Source: Janthinobacterium sp. CG3 (GTDB taxonomy: Bacteria; Pseudomonadota; Gammaproteobacteria; Burkholderiales; Burkholderiaceae_D). From it: 64,000 nucleotides of DNA. The stretch lies in assembly GCF_000344615.1 (NCBI RefSeq), contig NZ_KB467824.1, positions 2,785,963-2,849,962 of the forward strand. Direction: 5' to 3'. Made by a program: the position numbers and the translations under genes. Below, in pieces: positions 14,887 to 23,884 of the stretch. A model generated the notes under the pieces. That model did not search any database. It worked only from the letters and a program-made list of their open reading frames with translations, and was not told where the DNA came from. Numbering within the stretch: the first letter of the stretch is position 1; each line of letters starts with the position of its first letter.

Positions 14887-17800
14887 TCAGCGCGCCGCCA
14901 CCGCCTTGCCGCGGCCCGAGACGAGGCGCGCGCCCTTCACCAGCAAGCGGTACACCAGGCGCACGAACAGCAGCGCCAGCAGCGCCTCGCCCAGCGTGAG
15001 GAAAAAGGCCAGCAGCACCGGCAAGCGCGCGGCGCGGCCGTGGAACTTGGCCAGCGCGCGGTCGCGCGTGATCTCGATGCTGTCGTAAAAGGTCGGCACC
15101 ACCAGCAAGGTGAGGATGGTCGAGGTGATCGTGCCGCCGATGATGGCGATCGCCAGCGGCCGGTAAAACTCGCCGCCCTCGCCCAGGCCCAGCGCGACCG
15201 GGAACATGCCGGCGATCAGCGCAAACGTCGTCATCAGGATGGGCCGCAGGCGCATGCGCCCGGCGTGCATCAGCGCGTCCTCGCGGCCGTAGCCCTCGGC
15301 CTCGCGCCGGCGCGCCGCGTCAAGCAGCAGGATGGCGTTTTTCGCGACCAGTCCCATCAACATGATGATGCCGATAAAGCTCATCAAATTGAGTGTGTTG
15401 TTGGTCAGCTTGAGCGCCAGCACCACGCCGATCAGGCTCAGCGGCAGCGACAGCATCACCGCCACCGGCGCCGTAAACGAGCCGAACTGCATCACCAGGA
15501 TCAGGTACATCAGGCCGATCCCCATCACCAGCGCGATGAACATCTCGGTGAACAATTCCTTCTGGTCCTGGCCGGCGCCGCCCAGCGCCAGGCCGTAGCC
15601 GGGCGGGAACTCGATCGCCTCGGCCAGCTTCATCGCGTCGCTGGTGACCTCGCCGTTCGAGCGCCCCTGGGCGTTGGCCGATACCGTCAAGGTGCGCTTG
15701 CCGTTCTTGTGCTCGATCGACGACGGCCCCTTGCCCATCGTGATCGTGGCGATCTGGTCCAGCGGCACCATCTGGTTGGTGCCGGTGACGGCGATCGGCA
15801 GGCGCTCGATGTTCTCGGCGCTGGTGCGGTCGTCCGGGTGCAGCCGCACCGCCACGTCGCGCGACTCGCCGGTCGGGTCGACCCAGTCGCCCACCTCGAC
15901 GCCGGCGAAGGCTACCCGCAGCGACTGCGCGGCGTCGCTGACGGAGATGCCCATTGAATTGGCCAGGCCGCGGTCGAGTTCGATCTGCAACTCGTTTTTC
16001 GCGTCCTGCTCGGACAGGCCGACGTCGACCGCGCCCGGCACCAGGCGCAGCTTCTCCATGTAGGCGGCGGTGATTTCGATCAGCTTGCGCGAATCGGGGC
16101 CGGTGAACTCGACCTGGATCGGCTTGCGCGCGCCGCCGTTCAAGTCGTCGAGCACGACGTATTCGGCGCCGACCAGCCGGCCCATCTTCTCGCGCAACGC
16201 GACCGCCACCACCTTGGCGCTGCGCTCGCGCGTCTGGCGCCTGCCGATGTCGACGTAGATGGTGCCGCCGCTGGCGCTGATGCGGCTGTTGGTGTCCTTG
16301 GTTTCCGGCAGCGTGCGCGCCAGTTCGGCGGCCTTCTCCATCTTCAGGCGCGCGTACTCCAGGCTGCTCGACGCCGGCGTGCGCACGTCGATCATCAGGA
16401 AACCCTGGTCCGAGGCGGGCAGGAAGCTGGAGCCGCCGACGGTGGCCTGCATCGCAATGGCGCCGGCGAACGTGGTCACGGCGATCAGCGCCATCCAGCG
16501 GCGGTGGTGCAGCGCCCAGGCGATCACGTTGCCGTAGCGGTCGGCCTGGCGGTCGAACCAGTCGTTGAAGTTGGCGAGGACCTTGCTCAGACCGGTTTTC
16601 GGCGCCGTGTGGTGGTCGGCCGGGTCGCCCCAGTAGGCCGACAGCATCGGGTCGAGCGTGAATGAAATGGCCAGGCTGACCAGCACCGAGCACGTCACCG
16701 TCAGCGCGAACGGACGGAACCATTCGCCCGAGACGCCCGGCATGAAGGCCACTGGAATGAACACGGCGATGATCGAGAAGGTCGTGGCGGCCACCGCCAT
16801 GCCGATCTCGGCGGTGCCCTCGAGCGCGGCCTTGCGGCGGTCCGAGCCCATCTGCATGTGCCGCACGATGTTTTCGCGCACCACGATGGCGTCGTCGATC
16901 AGCACGCCGATCGCCAGCGACAGCCCGAGCAGGGTCATGAAGTTCAGCGTGAAACCGCACAACCACACCGCGATGAAGGCGGCGATCACCGACGTCGGCA
17001 GGCTGAGCGCCGTGATCAGCGTCGAGCGCCAGGAATTGAGGAAGGCGTAGACGACGAAAATGGTCAGCACGGCGCCGAACACCAGCGACTCGATCACATT
17101 GTTCAGGCTGCGCTGGGCGTCCTTGCCGCCGTCGCGCGTGACGTCGATGGCGGTGCCCTTGGGCAGCGTCTTGCGGATCTCGTCGGCCAACTCGCCGGCG
17201 CGCTTGGCGACGCTGACGGCGCTGGCCTCGCGGGTGCGGGTGATCGAGATGCCGACGTTGGGCTTGCCGCTGCGGATGCTCACGCCGCTCATTTCGGCGA
17301 AGCCGTCCTGGATCGTCGCCACCTGGGCCAGGCGGACGATTTCCTCGCCGCGGCGCTTGACGACGACCTGCTCGAACTCGGCCGGCGACTCGATGCGCCC
17401 GACCAGGCGGATGCTCTTCTCGTCGAGTTCGCCGCGCACCTTGCCAACCGGCGCGTTGGTGTTCTGGTTGCGCAGCGCCGACACCACGTCGCCGACCGAG
17501 ACGTTGTATTCGCGCAGCTTGTCGGCGCGCAGCAGCACGCTCAACTCGCGCTTCAGCGCGCCGCTGATGGTGACGACCGAGACGCCGTCGACGGCGCGGA
17601 ACTTGTCGGCCAGCACGTCCTCGGCGAAGCGCGAAATCTCCGCGTGGCTCTGGCTCGACGACGACAGCGCCAGTTGCAGCACCGGCTGGGCCGACGGGTC
17701 GATGCGCTGCAAGATAGGCTCGCGCATCTCGATGGGCAGCTTGTAGCGCACCGCCGCGATGGCGTTGCGCACGTCGTCGGACGCCTCGATCAAATTCTTC

Positions 17801-18093
17801 TTGAAACTGAACTCGATTTCGAAGGTGGCCGAGCCCTCGCGCGCCTCGGCGTTGACGTTGGCCACGCCGCTGATGCTTTGCAGCGACTTTTCAAGCCGGT
17901 TGATGATTTCGCGCTCGACCGTCTCGGGCGAGGCGCCCGGATAGGGGATGCTGATGACGATGGCCGGAATTTCCACGTCCGGGTTTTGGTTGACGCGCAG
18001 TTTCTTGATCGCCAGCAAACCGAGGCACATCATCGCCAGGATCAGCACGATCGTCGCGACCGGCCGTTTGATACTGAAATCGGACAGGAACAT
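14887..18093 (-). CDS. RND efflux pump inner-membrane permease (HAE1/AcrB family)
   Basis: The 1068-residue protein starts MFLSDFSIKRPVATIVL, the RND N-terminus with its first membrane helix. It has two periplasmic porter/docking regions and twelve predicted membrane helices. The proton-relay acidic pair is present in the fourth helix near residue 400 (GVLIDDAIVVREN), and the late motif MGLVAKNAILLLDAARRR marks the tenth to eleventh helix. RND permeases export drugs, dyes or metabolites by proton antiport, together with a periplasmic adaptor and an outer-membrane channel. The adaptor gene lies directly upstream (3-base gap). No outer-membrane factor gene is adjacent, so a channel encoded elsewhere is presumed. 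Substrate not inferable. Confidence 0.93.
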   Translation of the reverse strand: MFLSDFSIKRPVATIVLILAMMCLGLLAIKKLRVNQNPDVEIPAIVISIPYPGASPETVEREIINRLEKSLQSISGVANVNAEAREGSATFEIEFSFKKNLIEASDDVRNAIAAVRYKLPIEMREPILQRIDPSAQPVLQLALSSSSQSHAEISRFAEDVLADKFRAVDGVSVVTISGALKRELSVLLRADKLREYNVSVGDVVSALRNQNTNAPVGKVRGELDEKSIRLVGRIESPAEFEQVVVKRRGEEIVRLAQVATIQDGFAEMSGVSIRSGKPNVGISITRTREASAVSVAKRAGELADEIRKTLPKGTAIDVTRDGGKDAQRSLNNVIESLVFGAVLTIFVVYAFLNSWRSTLITALSLPTSVIAAFIAVWLCGFTLNFMTLLGLSLAIGVLIDDAIVVRENIVRHMQMGSDRRKAALEGTAEIGMAVAATTFSIIAVFIPVAFMPGVSGEWFRPFALTVTCSVLVSLAISFTLDPMLSAYWGDPADHHTAPKTGLSKVLANFNDWFDRQADRYGNVIAWALHHRRWMALIAVTTFAGAIAMQATVGGSSFLPASDQGFLMIDVRTPASSSLEYARLKMEKAAELARTLPETKDTNSRISASGGTIYVDIGRRQTRERSAKVVAVALREKMGRLVGAEYVVLDDLNGGARKPIQVEFTGPDSRKLIEITAAYMEKLRLVPGAVDVGLSEQDAKNELQIELDRGLANSMGISVSDAAQSLRVAFAGVEVGDWVDPTGESRDVAVRLHPDDRTSAENIERLPIAVTGTNQMVPLDQIATITMGKGPSSIEHKNGKRTLTVSANAQGRSNGEVTSDAMKLAEAIEFPPGYGLALGGAGQDQKELFTEMFIALVMGIGLMYLILVMQFGSFTAPVAVMLSLPLSLIGVVLALKLTNNTLNLMSFIGIIMLMGLVAKNAILLLDAARRREAEGYGREDALMHAGRMRLRPILMTTFALIAGMFPVALGLGEGGEFYRPLAIAIIGGTITSTILTLLVVPTFYDSIEITRDRALAKFHGRAARLPVLLAFFLTLGEALLALLFVRLVYRLLVKGARLVSGRGKAVAAR

Positions 18094-18096
18094 GGC

Positions 18097-19254
18097 TCAA
18101 TTCCCCTTGCTGGCAACGGCGGAGGCCGCCGGCGCCGGCTTCGGCGCGGCCAGTTCGACCAGCTGGCCGTCCTTGAAGCTGGCGTTCGGGCTGCGCAACA
18201 CCGTGTCGCCCTGCGCCAGCCCGGCGCGCACCTCGCGGTAGCCGGTGCGCGGGTCGCGCGCGCCCAGCTCCAGCGCCACCTTGCTCAAGGTCTTGCCCTT
18301 CAGGCGCCAGGTATGCGCCTTGTCGCCGACCCGCACCACGGCGACGTCGGGGATCATCAGCGCCGGCACGCTGTCGGCCTCGATGCGGCCCTCGGCGTAC
18401 AGGCCGGCCACCCGCGGCAGCGTCTTGTCGGCGAAGGCGACCAGCACCTCGACCTGGCGCGTCACGGCGTTGGCGGCCGGGTCGACCCGCTTGACCTGGC
18501 CGGTGAAGTCCTGGCCCGGATAGCCGTTGACGCGGAAGCGCACCACCTGGCCGGCCTTGACCACGCCGATTTTGTCGGCCGACACCAGGCCCTCGAAACG
18601 CATGCTGGTCGGGTCGATCACCTTGATCAACTCCTTGCCGATCTGCGCGGTGTCGCCGTTCGACACCTTGCGCTCGCTGACGACGCCGTCGAAGGGCGCG
18701 CGCACGGCGGTGCGCTGCAATTGCTGGCGCGCCTGCGCGGCGCGGGTGCGCGCCGCCGCCAGCTCGCTTTGCGCGTTGTTGCGGCGGCTTTCGGCGTCGT
18801 CCAGCGCCTGCGCCGACACCATGCCCGAGGTGCGCAGCGTTTTCAAGCGCTGCAGGTTGCGCTCGGCCTGCTCCAGCGTCTGGCCGGCGGCGCGGCTGCC
18901 GGCCTCGGCCGACTGCAGGCTGTCGCGGATCGCCGTCTCGTCCAGGCTCACCAGCAGATCGCCGCGCTTGACGACCTCGCCGTTCTCCTTGAGCACCTGC
19001 AACACCACGGCCGACACCTCGGCGCGCAGGTCGGCGCGCCGCTCGGGTTGCACCGAACCGGTGATGACGGGGCCGGAAGCGAGCGCGTTGCTTTGAATCG
19101 TCAACACATCCTCGGGCGAAATGAGCAGCTTGCGCTCGGCCGCCGCGTCCGCCTTCTTGCCGGCGGCGCCGGCCTTGCCCGGTTCAGTGGCACCCTTGCT
19201 ACAAGCAGCCAGGGCCGATGCGACCGCGAGCACGAATATGGTTTTGCGCAACAT
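18097..19254 (-). CDS. RND efflux periplasmic adaptor (membrane fusion protein) lipoprotein
   Basis: The 385-residue product has lipobox LAAC (Cys near residue 18), a barrel-sandwich/lipoyl domain (RRADLRAEVSAVVLQVL, TAVRAPFDGVVSERKVSNGD) enclosing a helical hairpin (about 110-165), then beta-barrel and membrane-proximal domains. This is the layout of AcrA/MdtA-type adaptors. It couples the permease encoded just downstream to an outer-membrane channel. The two genes form an operon read leftward. An AT-rich stretch before the start (19275-19320) is the likely promoter region. Confidence 0.92.
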   Translation of the reverse strand: MLRKTIFVLAVASALAACSKGATEPGKAGAAGKKADAAAERKLLISPEDVLTIQSNALASGPVITGSVQPERRADLRAEVSAVVLQVLKENGEVVKRGDLLVSLDETAIRDSLQSAEAGSRAAGQTLEQAERNLQRLKTLRTSGMVSAQALDDAESRRNNAQSELAAARTRAAQARQQLQRTAVRAPFDGVVSERKVSNGDTAQIGKELIKVIDPTSMRFEGLVSADKIGVVKAGQVVRFRVNGYPGQDFTGQVKRVDPAANAVTRQVEVLVAFADKTLPRVAGLYAEGRIEADSVPALMIPDVAVVRVGDKAHTWRLKGKTLSKVALELGARDPRTGYREVRAGLAQGDTVLRSPNASFKDGQLVELAAPKPAPAASAVASKGN

Positions 19255-19468
19255 AGAAGACGTCTCCGAAAATTATTGACCTGTAATGCGGACGGAATAT
19301 TTAATAAAACAGCAAGTGTCAGAGTATCCCGGAGGCGGCGCGGGGCGTCAATCGGCGAGCAGACGGAACGCCAAATTTGGCGCTCGAAACGCGGTTTCGG
19401 GGGGATGAAGCGGAGCCGGCGTAGCCGGTCCCGAGTGTTAAGAGGTCGCGCACGCCAAACACCAACCC

Positions 19469-19534
19469 AAGGCAAAGAGCCGGCGCCAAGGCGGGAAGAT
19501 CAGGCCCTCAGGGTCTGCCCCCGGGGTGGCGCCC
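19469..19534. repeat. Dispersed hairpin repeat, family B, copy 1
   Basis: The element begins AAGGCAAAGAGCCGG and contains CAGGGTCTGCCCCC, enclosed by GGCGCCA (19482-19488) and TGGCGCC (19527-19533). A related element beginning with the same AAGGCAAAGAGCCGG lies at 38071-38115, and a shorter GGGTCAG/CTGACCCC hairpin at 58847-58876. The 333-bp gap 19255-19587 otherwise holds no gene. Confidence 0.7.
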
Positions 19535-19587
19535 TTGGTTTCAATGATGCCAACGAGGCATTTCAGCCTGGGCGGCTACGCGCCTGC

Positions 19588-20010
19588 TCAGCCGCGGCCA
19601 AGCACGGCGTGGATGCCGTGGGCGATGGCGACGCCGGTGCACAGGCCGCCGATGATTTCCACGACCGTGTGGCCCATGCGTTCGCGCAACCAGACGCGCG
19701 CGCCGCCGTCCTTGCCGAGGCGGTTGATCGCCGCCGCGTGCTTGCCGACGTGCTGGCGCAGGCTGTTGGCGTCGATGACGACGATGAAGGCCAGCGTCAC
19801 GGCGACGCCGAAGGCCGGGTGGCCGATGCCCTCGCGCAGCGCGATCAGCGTGGCCATGCTGGCGACGACGGCGCTATGGTTGCTGGGAAAGCCGCCGTTG
19901 CCGACCAGACCGAACGCCCATTGCCGGGTGCGCACGCTGTTGATGAGGAACTTGATCGGGCCCACCAGGGTCCAGGTTATCAGGGGGGTGACGAGGTAGG
20001 CAATATCCAA
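19588..20010 (-). CDS. Divergent PAP2 family protein (DUF212)
   Basis: The 140-residue membrane protein has about four hydrophobic segments and the DUF212 signatures GNGGFPSNHSAVVASMATLIALREG and GHTVVEIIGGLCTGVAI. The SNHS and GHT motifs are remnants of the PAP2 acid-phosphatase sites, which supports a membrane phosphatase-like role, but no substrate is established for this family. It is transcribed leftward, divergent from the TerC/DUF475 gene; the 268-bp gap between them holds both likely promoters and a TATAAA-type element near 20170. Confidence 0.85.
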   Translation of the reverse strand: MDIAYLVTPLITWTLVGPIKFLINSVRTRQWAFGLVGNGGFPSNHSAVVASMATLIALREGIGHPAFGVAVTLAFIVVIDANSLRQHVGKHAAAINRLGKDGGARVWLRERMGHTVVEIIGGLCTGVAIAHGIHAVLGRG

Positions 20011-20278
20011 AATGATTCCTTATATATGGTGTGATGGGCCGGTGTGACGGGCCGCGTGGCGCGGGCCGCAATTATCGCAGATAAGGACGCCGCGCTGGCC
20101 ACCGGCCGCCCGCCCGGGGCGGACCAATGCGCGAGCAATCGGGACAAATGCGCCCAGTTTCGGACAAGTAATATAAAATCAGCATGTCGGATTCAGCAAT
20201 GCGCCCGCCGCCCCGCCCGCGGTGGCCGGGGCAGCCTCTCCCGTTTGCTCAGCGCGGTTTTCTCGCAAAGGTTTTCAT

Positions 20279-21313
20279 ATGAAACATTTTCGCATTTCTA
20301 TTATGGTCACGGTCGTGCTGATGGCGGTGGCCGGCTGGTGGGGCTACAGCCACGCCGGCATGGCCGGCCTGTTGCAGGCGCTGTTGATCACCGGCGTGCT
20401 CGGCATCATGGAGGTGTCGCTGTCGTTCGACAACGCCGTCGTCAACGCCTCGGTGCTGCGCCACTGGAACGCATTCTGGCAAAAACTCTTCCTCACCGTC
20501 GGCATCCTGGTGGCCGTGTTCGGCATGCGGCTGCTGTTCCCGCTCGTCATCGTCTCGGTCGCCACCGGCCTCGGCCTGCTCGACGTCTGGCACATGGCCA
20601 TCAACACGCCGACTGAATACTCGCGCCACCTGACCGAGAACCACGCCGAGGTGGCCGCGTTCGGCGGCACCTTCCTGCTGCTGGTGTTCCTCAACTTCCT
20701 CTTCGACGAGGAGAAGCAATTGCACTGGCTCGGCTGGATCGAGGAAAAACTGGGCAAGCACGGCAGCGAGGGCCTGGCCATCCTGCTGACCTTGGCGGCG
20801 GCCTACGGCTGCGTGCTGATGGTGCCGCAGGCGCGCAAATTAAGCGTGTTCAGCGCCGGCGTGCTCGGCGTGGCCATCTACGTCGCCGTCAACTGGATCA
20901 GCGGCCTGCTCGAGGAAGAGGAAGCCGACCCGGTGATCGGCAAGATGATTTCGCGCGGCAGCTTCGGCGGCTTCCTCTACCTCGAGGTGCTGGACGCCTC
21001 GTTCAGCTTTGACGGCGTCATCGGCGCCTTCGCCATCACCAACGACGTCGTCGTCATCATGCTCGGCCTGGCCATCGGCGCCATGTTCGTGCGCTCGATG
21101 ACGGTGTTCCTGGTGCACAAGGGCACCTTGCAGGAATTCGTCTACCTCGAGCACGGCGCCCACTACGCGATCGGCATCCTGGCCTTGATCATGCTCGCCA
21201 GCGTCAAGTACCATATTCCCGAATGGTTCACCGGCCTGTCCGGCGTCGCCTTCATCCTGGTGTCGCTGTGGTCGTCGGTGCGGCATAAAAAAGAACAGGC
21301 CGGCCAGGATTGA
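20279..21313 (+). CDS. TerC-superfamily integral membrane protein (DUF475)
   Basis: The 344-residue protein has about nine membrane helices with the TerC-like acidic motifs SLSFDNAVVNASVL (about 45-58) and LDASFSFDGVIGAFAI (about 238-253). These repeated D-N and D-G intramembrane sites are typical of DUF475/TerC and are thought to bind metal ions, notably Mn or Ca. It opens the Ter-type module, with terD 109 bases downstream. In published comparisons, membrane TerC proteins recruit TerD-type proteins to a stress-sensing complex at the membrane; the exact role here is inferred. The ATG at 20279 gives a good N-terminal helix. Confidence 0.88.
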   Translation: MKHFRISIMVTVVLMAVAGWWGYSHAGMAGLLQALLITGVLGIMEVSLSFDNAVVNASVLRHWNAFWQKLFLTVGILVAVFGMRLLFPLVIVSVATGLGLLDVWHMAINTPTEYSRHLTENHAEVAAFGGTFLLLVFLNFLFDEEKQLHWLGWIEEKLGKHGSEGLAILLTLAAAYGCVLMVPQARKLSVFSAGVLGVAIYVAVNWISGLLEEEEADPVIGKMISRGSFGGFLYLEVLDASFSFDGVIGAFAITNDVVVIMLGLAIGAMFVRSMTVFLVHKGTLQEFVYLEHGAHYAIGILALIMLASVKYHIPEWFTGLSGVAFILVSLWSSVRHKKEQAGQD

Positions 21314-21422
21314 TATTGTCGCAATCAACCCCACGTTATCGCAGGACGCGGCACGCCTGGGCGGCGCCGTGCGCAACAAGCATCCCCGGTGCGGTTATAC
21401 TTAACAAAAAGGAGTTTTAATC

Positions 21423-21998
21423 ATGGCAATTAGTCTGCAAAAAGGCGGCAACGTCAACCTGAGCAAGGAAGCGCCGAACCTGAAAAAAGTCGTCATCGGC
21501 CTCGGTTGGGACCCGCGCGTCACCGACGGCGCCACCTTCGACCTCGACGGCAGCGCCTTCCTGCTGAAGGCCGACGGCAAGGTGCGCGGCGACTCCGACT
21601 TTATTTTCTACAACAACCTGAAATCCACCGACGGCTCGGTCACCCACACCGGCGACAACACCAGCGGCGCCGGCGAGGGCGACGACGAGCGCCTGGTCAT
21701 CGACCTGGAAAAAGTGCCGGCCGAGATCGAGCGCATCACCGTCGGCGTGACGATCCACGACGCCGAGTCGCGCAACCAGAACTTCGGCATGGTCGGCAAG
21801 GCCTTCATCCGCTGCATGGACGCCAACGGCGAAAAGGAAATCGCCCGCTACGACCTGTCCGAGGACGGCTCGACCGAAACGGCGATGGTGTTCGGCGAAG
21901 TCTACCGCCACAACGGCGAATGGAAATTCAAGGCCATCGGCCAGGGCTTCAAGGGCGGCCTGGGGCCGCTGGCGCGCTCGTACGGGGTCAACGCTTAA
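21423..21998 (+). CDS. terD: TerD-family stress protein (TerD/TerE type)
   Basis: The 191-residue protein is a complete TerD domain. It begins [20 protein letters not shown], then GLGWDPR, and has the Ca-binding acidic pattern [10 protein letters not shown] and [14 protein letters not shown]. Family members bind calcium and confer resistance to tellurite, phage or colicins. The ribosome-binding site AAGGAG (21409-21414) is strong, and a TATACT element lies at 21396-21401, so it may have its own promoter. An intrinsic terminator directly follows, separating it from the enzyme part of the module and suggesting high separate expression. Confidence 0.95.
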   Translation: MAISLQKGGNVNLSKEAPNLKKVVIGLGWDPRVTDGATFDLDGSAFLLKADGKVRGDSDFIFYNNLKSTDGSVTHTGDNTSGAGEGDDERLVIDLEKVPAEIERITVGVTIHDAESRNQNFGMVGKAFIRCMDANGEKEIARYDLSEDGSTETAMVFGEVYRHNGEWKFKAIGQGFKGGLGPLARSYGVNA

Positions 21999-22017
21999 AC
22001 CGGTCCCGCGCTGACGC

Positions 22018-22051
22018 AGCCGCCTGGATCTAGCTCAGGCGGCTTTTTTTT
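22018..22051 (+). terminator. Intrinsic terminator after terD
   Basis: Nine-base arms AGCCGCCTG (22018-22026) and CAGGCGGCT (22036-22044) are followed by eight T residues. Confidence 0.92.
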
Positions 22052-22083
22052 GGCCACGCCGCCACTTTTTTGGGGAGAACAAC

Positions 22084-22797
22084 ATGCCAGTGTTTACCGC
22101 CACCGGGGACGTCGATCCCTTCCTGCACGTGCACATGAAGCAGGGCGAGAAAATCTATTGCGAGTCCGACGCCATGGTCATGATGGAAACCGCGCTCGAC
22201 CTGCGCGGCCGCATGACCGGCGGCATCGGCAGCGCCATCATGCGCCGCTTCGCCAACGGCGAATCGTTCTTCCAGCAGCACATCGAGGCGCTGCGCGGCG
22301 ACGGCGACTGCCTGCTGTCGCCGACGCTGCCCGGCGCCATCGAGGTCGTCGACGTCGGCGCGCGCCAGTATCTGATGAACGACGGCGCCTTCGTCGCCGC
22401 CACCTCGGGCACCGAAATGAAGGTGCGCACGCAAAGCATCGGCAACGCGCTGTTCGCCCAGTCCGGCGGTTTTTTTGTCATGGAAACCTCGGGCACCGGC
22501 CAGGTGGTGGTGTCGGGCTTCGGCTCGATGTTCCAGCTCGACGTGGAAAAGGGCAAGGACGTCGTCATCGACAATGCGCACGTGGTCTGCTGGGACAGCT
22601 CGCTGCACTACGAGGTGTCGGTGACCACCGGCGCGGCGGCCGGCGGCGGTATCGGCGGCTTCATCGGCAACATCGTCAACAGCGTCACCAGCGGCGAGGG
22701 CATCGTGCTGCGCTTCTCGGGCAGCGGCAAGGTGTATATCTGCTCGCGCAACCGCGACGCCTTCTTGAAATGGGTCGCCAGCGGCAAGGCGGGTTAA
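22084..22797 (+). CDS. AIM24/TIGR00266 family protein
   Basis: The 237-residue protein shows the TIGR00266 pattern: a beta-rich repeat fold with KQGEKIYCESDAMVMM near the start, FFQQHIEALRGDGDCLLSP and LPGAIEVVD in the middle, and late GEGIVLRFSGSGKVYICSRN. AIM24-like proteins often accompany TerD-type genes, but their biochemical activity is not known; proposals centre on membrane association or trafficking. The GGGGAGAAC ribosome-binding site is good. The next gene begins 64 bases later. It probably starts the transcript that carries the biosynthetic genes. Confidence 0.85.
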   Translation: MPVFTATGDVDPFLHVHMKQGEKIYCESDAMVMMETALDLRGRMTGGIGSAIMRRFANGESFFQQHIEALRGDGDCLLSPTLPGAIEVVDVGARQYLMNDGAFVAATSGTEMKVRTQSIGNALFAQSGGFFVMETSGTGQVVVSGFGSMFQLDVEKGKDVVIDNAHVVCWDSSLHYEVSVTTGAAAGGGIGGFIGNIVNSVTSGEGIVLRFSGSGKVYICSRNRDAFLKWVASGKAG

Positions 22798-22861
22798 GCC
22801 AAGCGCGTCACACCGCACCACCCTGCCCTCGGGCGCCACAACCGAACATATTAGGCTTTAC

Positions 22862-23884
22862 ATGCAACGCGTCTGGTTCAACAAAACATTTTCCTCGGTC
22901 GGCACGGCCATCAAACTGATACGCGAGGCGGACGGCGCCGGCCGCTACCACGTCATCTGCAGCAACACCAACGCCCACGCGGCCGCCTTCCTGGCCGCCC
23001 ACGAGTACGCCGTCGAGCCGGCCGGCCTGCTCGGCGAGGCCTACCTCGACTGGTGCCTGGCGTTTTGCCGCGAGCGCGGCGTGACGATTTTCTGGCCCGG
23101 CAAGGAAGCCGGCCTGGTCGCGTCGAACAGCGCCCGTTTCGAGGCCCAGGGCACGCGCGTGCTCAGCGTCGCCAGCGCCGAGGTGCTGGCGCTGATGCAC
23201 GACAAGGCGCGCTTTTGCGCCGGCCTCGACCTGCCGCTAGCGCCGCCGGCGCAATTTCGCGTGGTCGAAAACATCGCCGAGTACGACGCCGCCTACGCCG
23301 AGCTGCGCCCGCTGCACCGCAAGCTGTGCATCAAGCCGTCCGAAGGCGTCTACGCGCTCGGCTTCGCCGTCCTCGACGAGGAGCGCAGCACCACGCAACT
23401 GCTGCTGGCCGGCGCCGCCTACCAGGTCAACGCCGCCGAGCTGCGCCGCGGCCTGGCGCAGCTGGCCACCTTCAAGCCGCTGCTGCTGATGGAATACCTC
23501 GACGGCTACGAATACAGCGCCGACTGCGTCGCCGACCACGGCCAACTGGTCTGCGCGGTGCCGCGCAAGAAGCCGCACGCCGGCGGCCAGGGCCAGCTCA
23601 TCGACGCTAGAACCGACATCCTGCAAGCGTGCGCGCAACTGGCGCGCGACTACCGCTTGAACGGCGTGTTCAACATCCAGTTCCGCGAGGGCCGCAACGG
23701 CCTGGCGCTGCTGGAGATCAATCCGCGCATGTCCGGCGGCATCGGCATGGCGTGCGCGGCCGGCCCCAACCTGCCCTACCTGGCGCTGGCCGGCTTCGAC
23801 CGGGGCTACGCCGGCCTGGCCGTGCCGGCCATCCGCGACGGCCTGCGCGTCGGCGAAGCGGCCGTGGTCGTGGAGCTGCCATGA
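22862..23884 (+). CDS. ATP-grasp domain protein of the Ter biosynthetic module
   Basis: The 340-residue enzyme has an N-terminal pre-ATP-grasp domain (about 1-100) and an ATP-grasp core. Visible parts are KLCIKPSEGVYALGF (nucleotide lysine loop, about 155-170), LLLMEYLDGYEYSADCV, and the metal-binding FNIQFREGRNGLALLEINPRMSGG with Glu and Asn near 277-280. ATP-grasp ligases join a carboxylate to an amine or thiol through an acyl-phosphate. In published analysis of Ter systems this gene is grouped with PRTase, HAD and aldolase genes in a predicted nucleoside-like pathway. The stop overlaps the next ATG by 4 bases (ATGA), so they are translationally coupled. Confidence 0.87.
   Translation: MQRVWFNKTFSSVGTAIKLIREADGAGRYHVICSNTNAHAAAFLAAHEYAVEPAGLLGEAYLDWCLAFCRERGVTIFWPGKEAGLVASNSARFEAQGTRVLSVASAEVLALMHDKARFCAGLDLPLAPPAQFRVVENIAEYDAAYAELRPLHRKLCIKPSEGVYALGFAVLDEERSTTQLLLAGAAYQVNAAELRRGLAQLATFKPLLLMEYLDGYEYSADCVADHGQLVCAVPRKKPHAGGQGQLIDARTDILQACAQLARDYRLNGVFNIQFREGRNGLALLEINPRMSGGIGMACAAGPNLPYLALAGFDRGYAGLAVPAIRDGLRVGEAAVVVELP

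Noticed and set aside
15320..20034. Very long open frames on both strands across the efflux genes
   Set aside because: Shadow frames in high-GC DNA; the minus-strand RND pump and adaptor explain the region.
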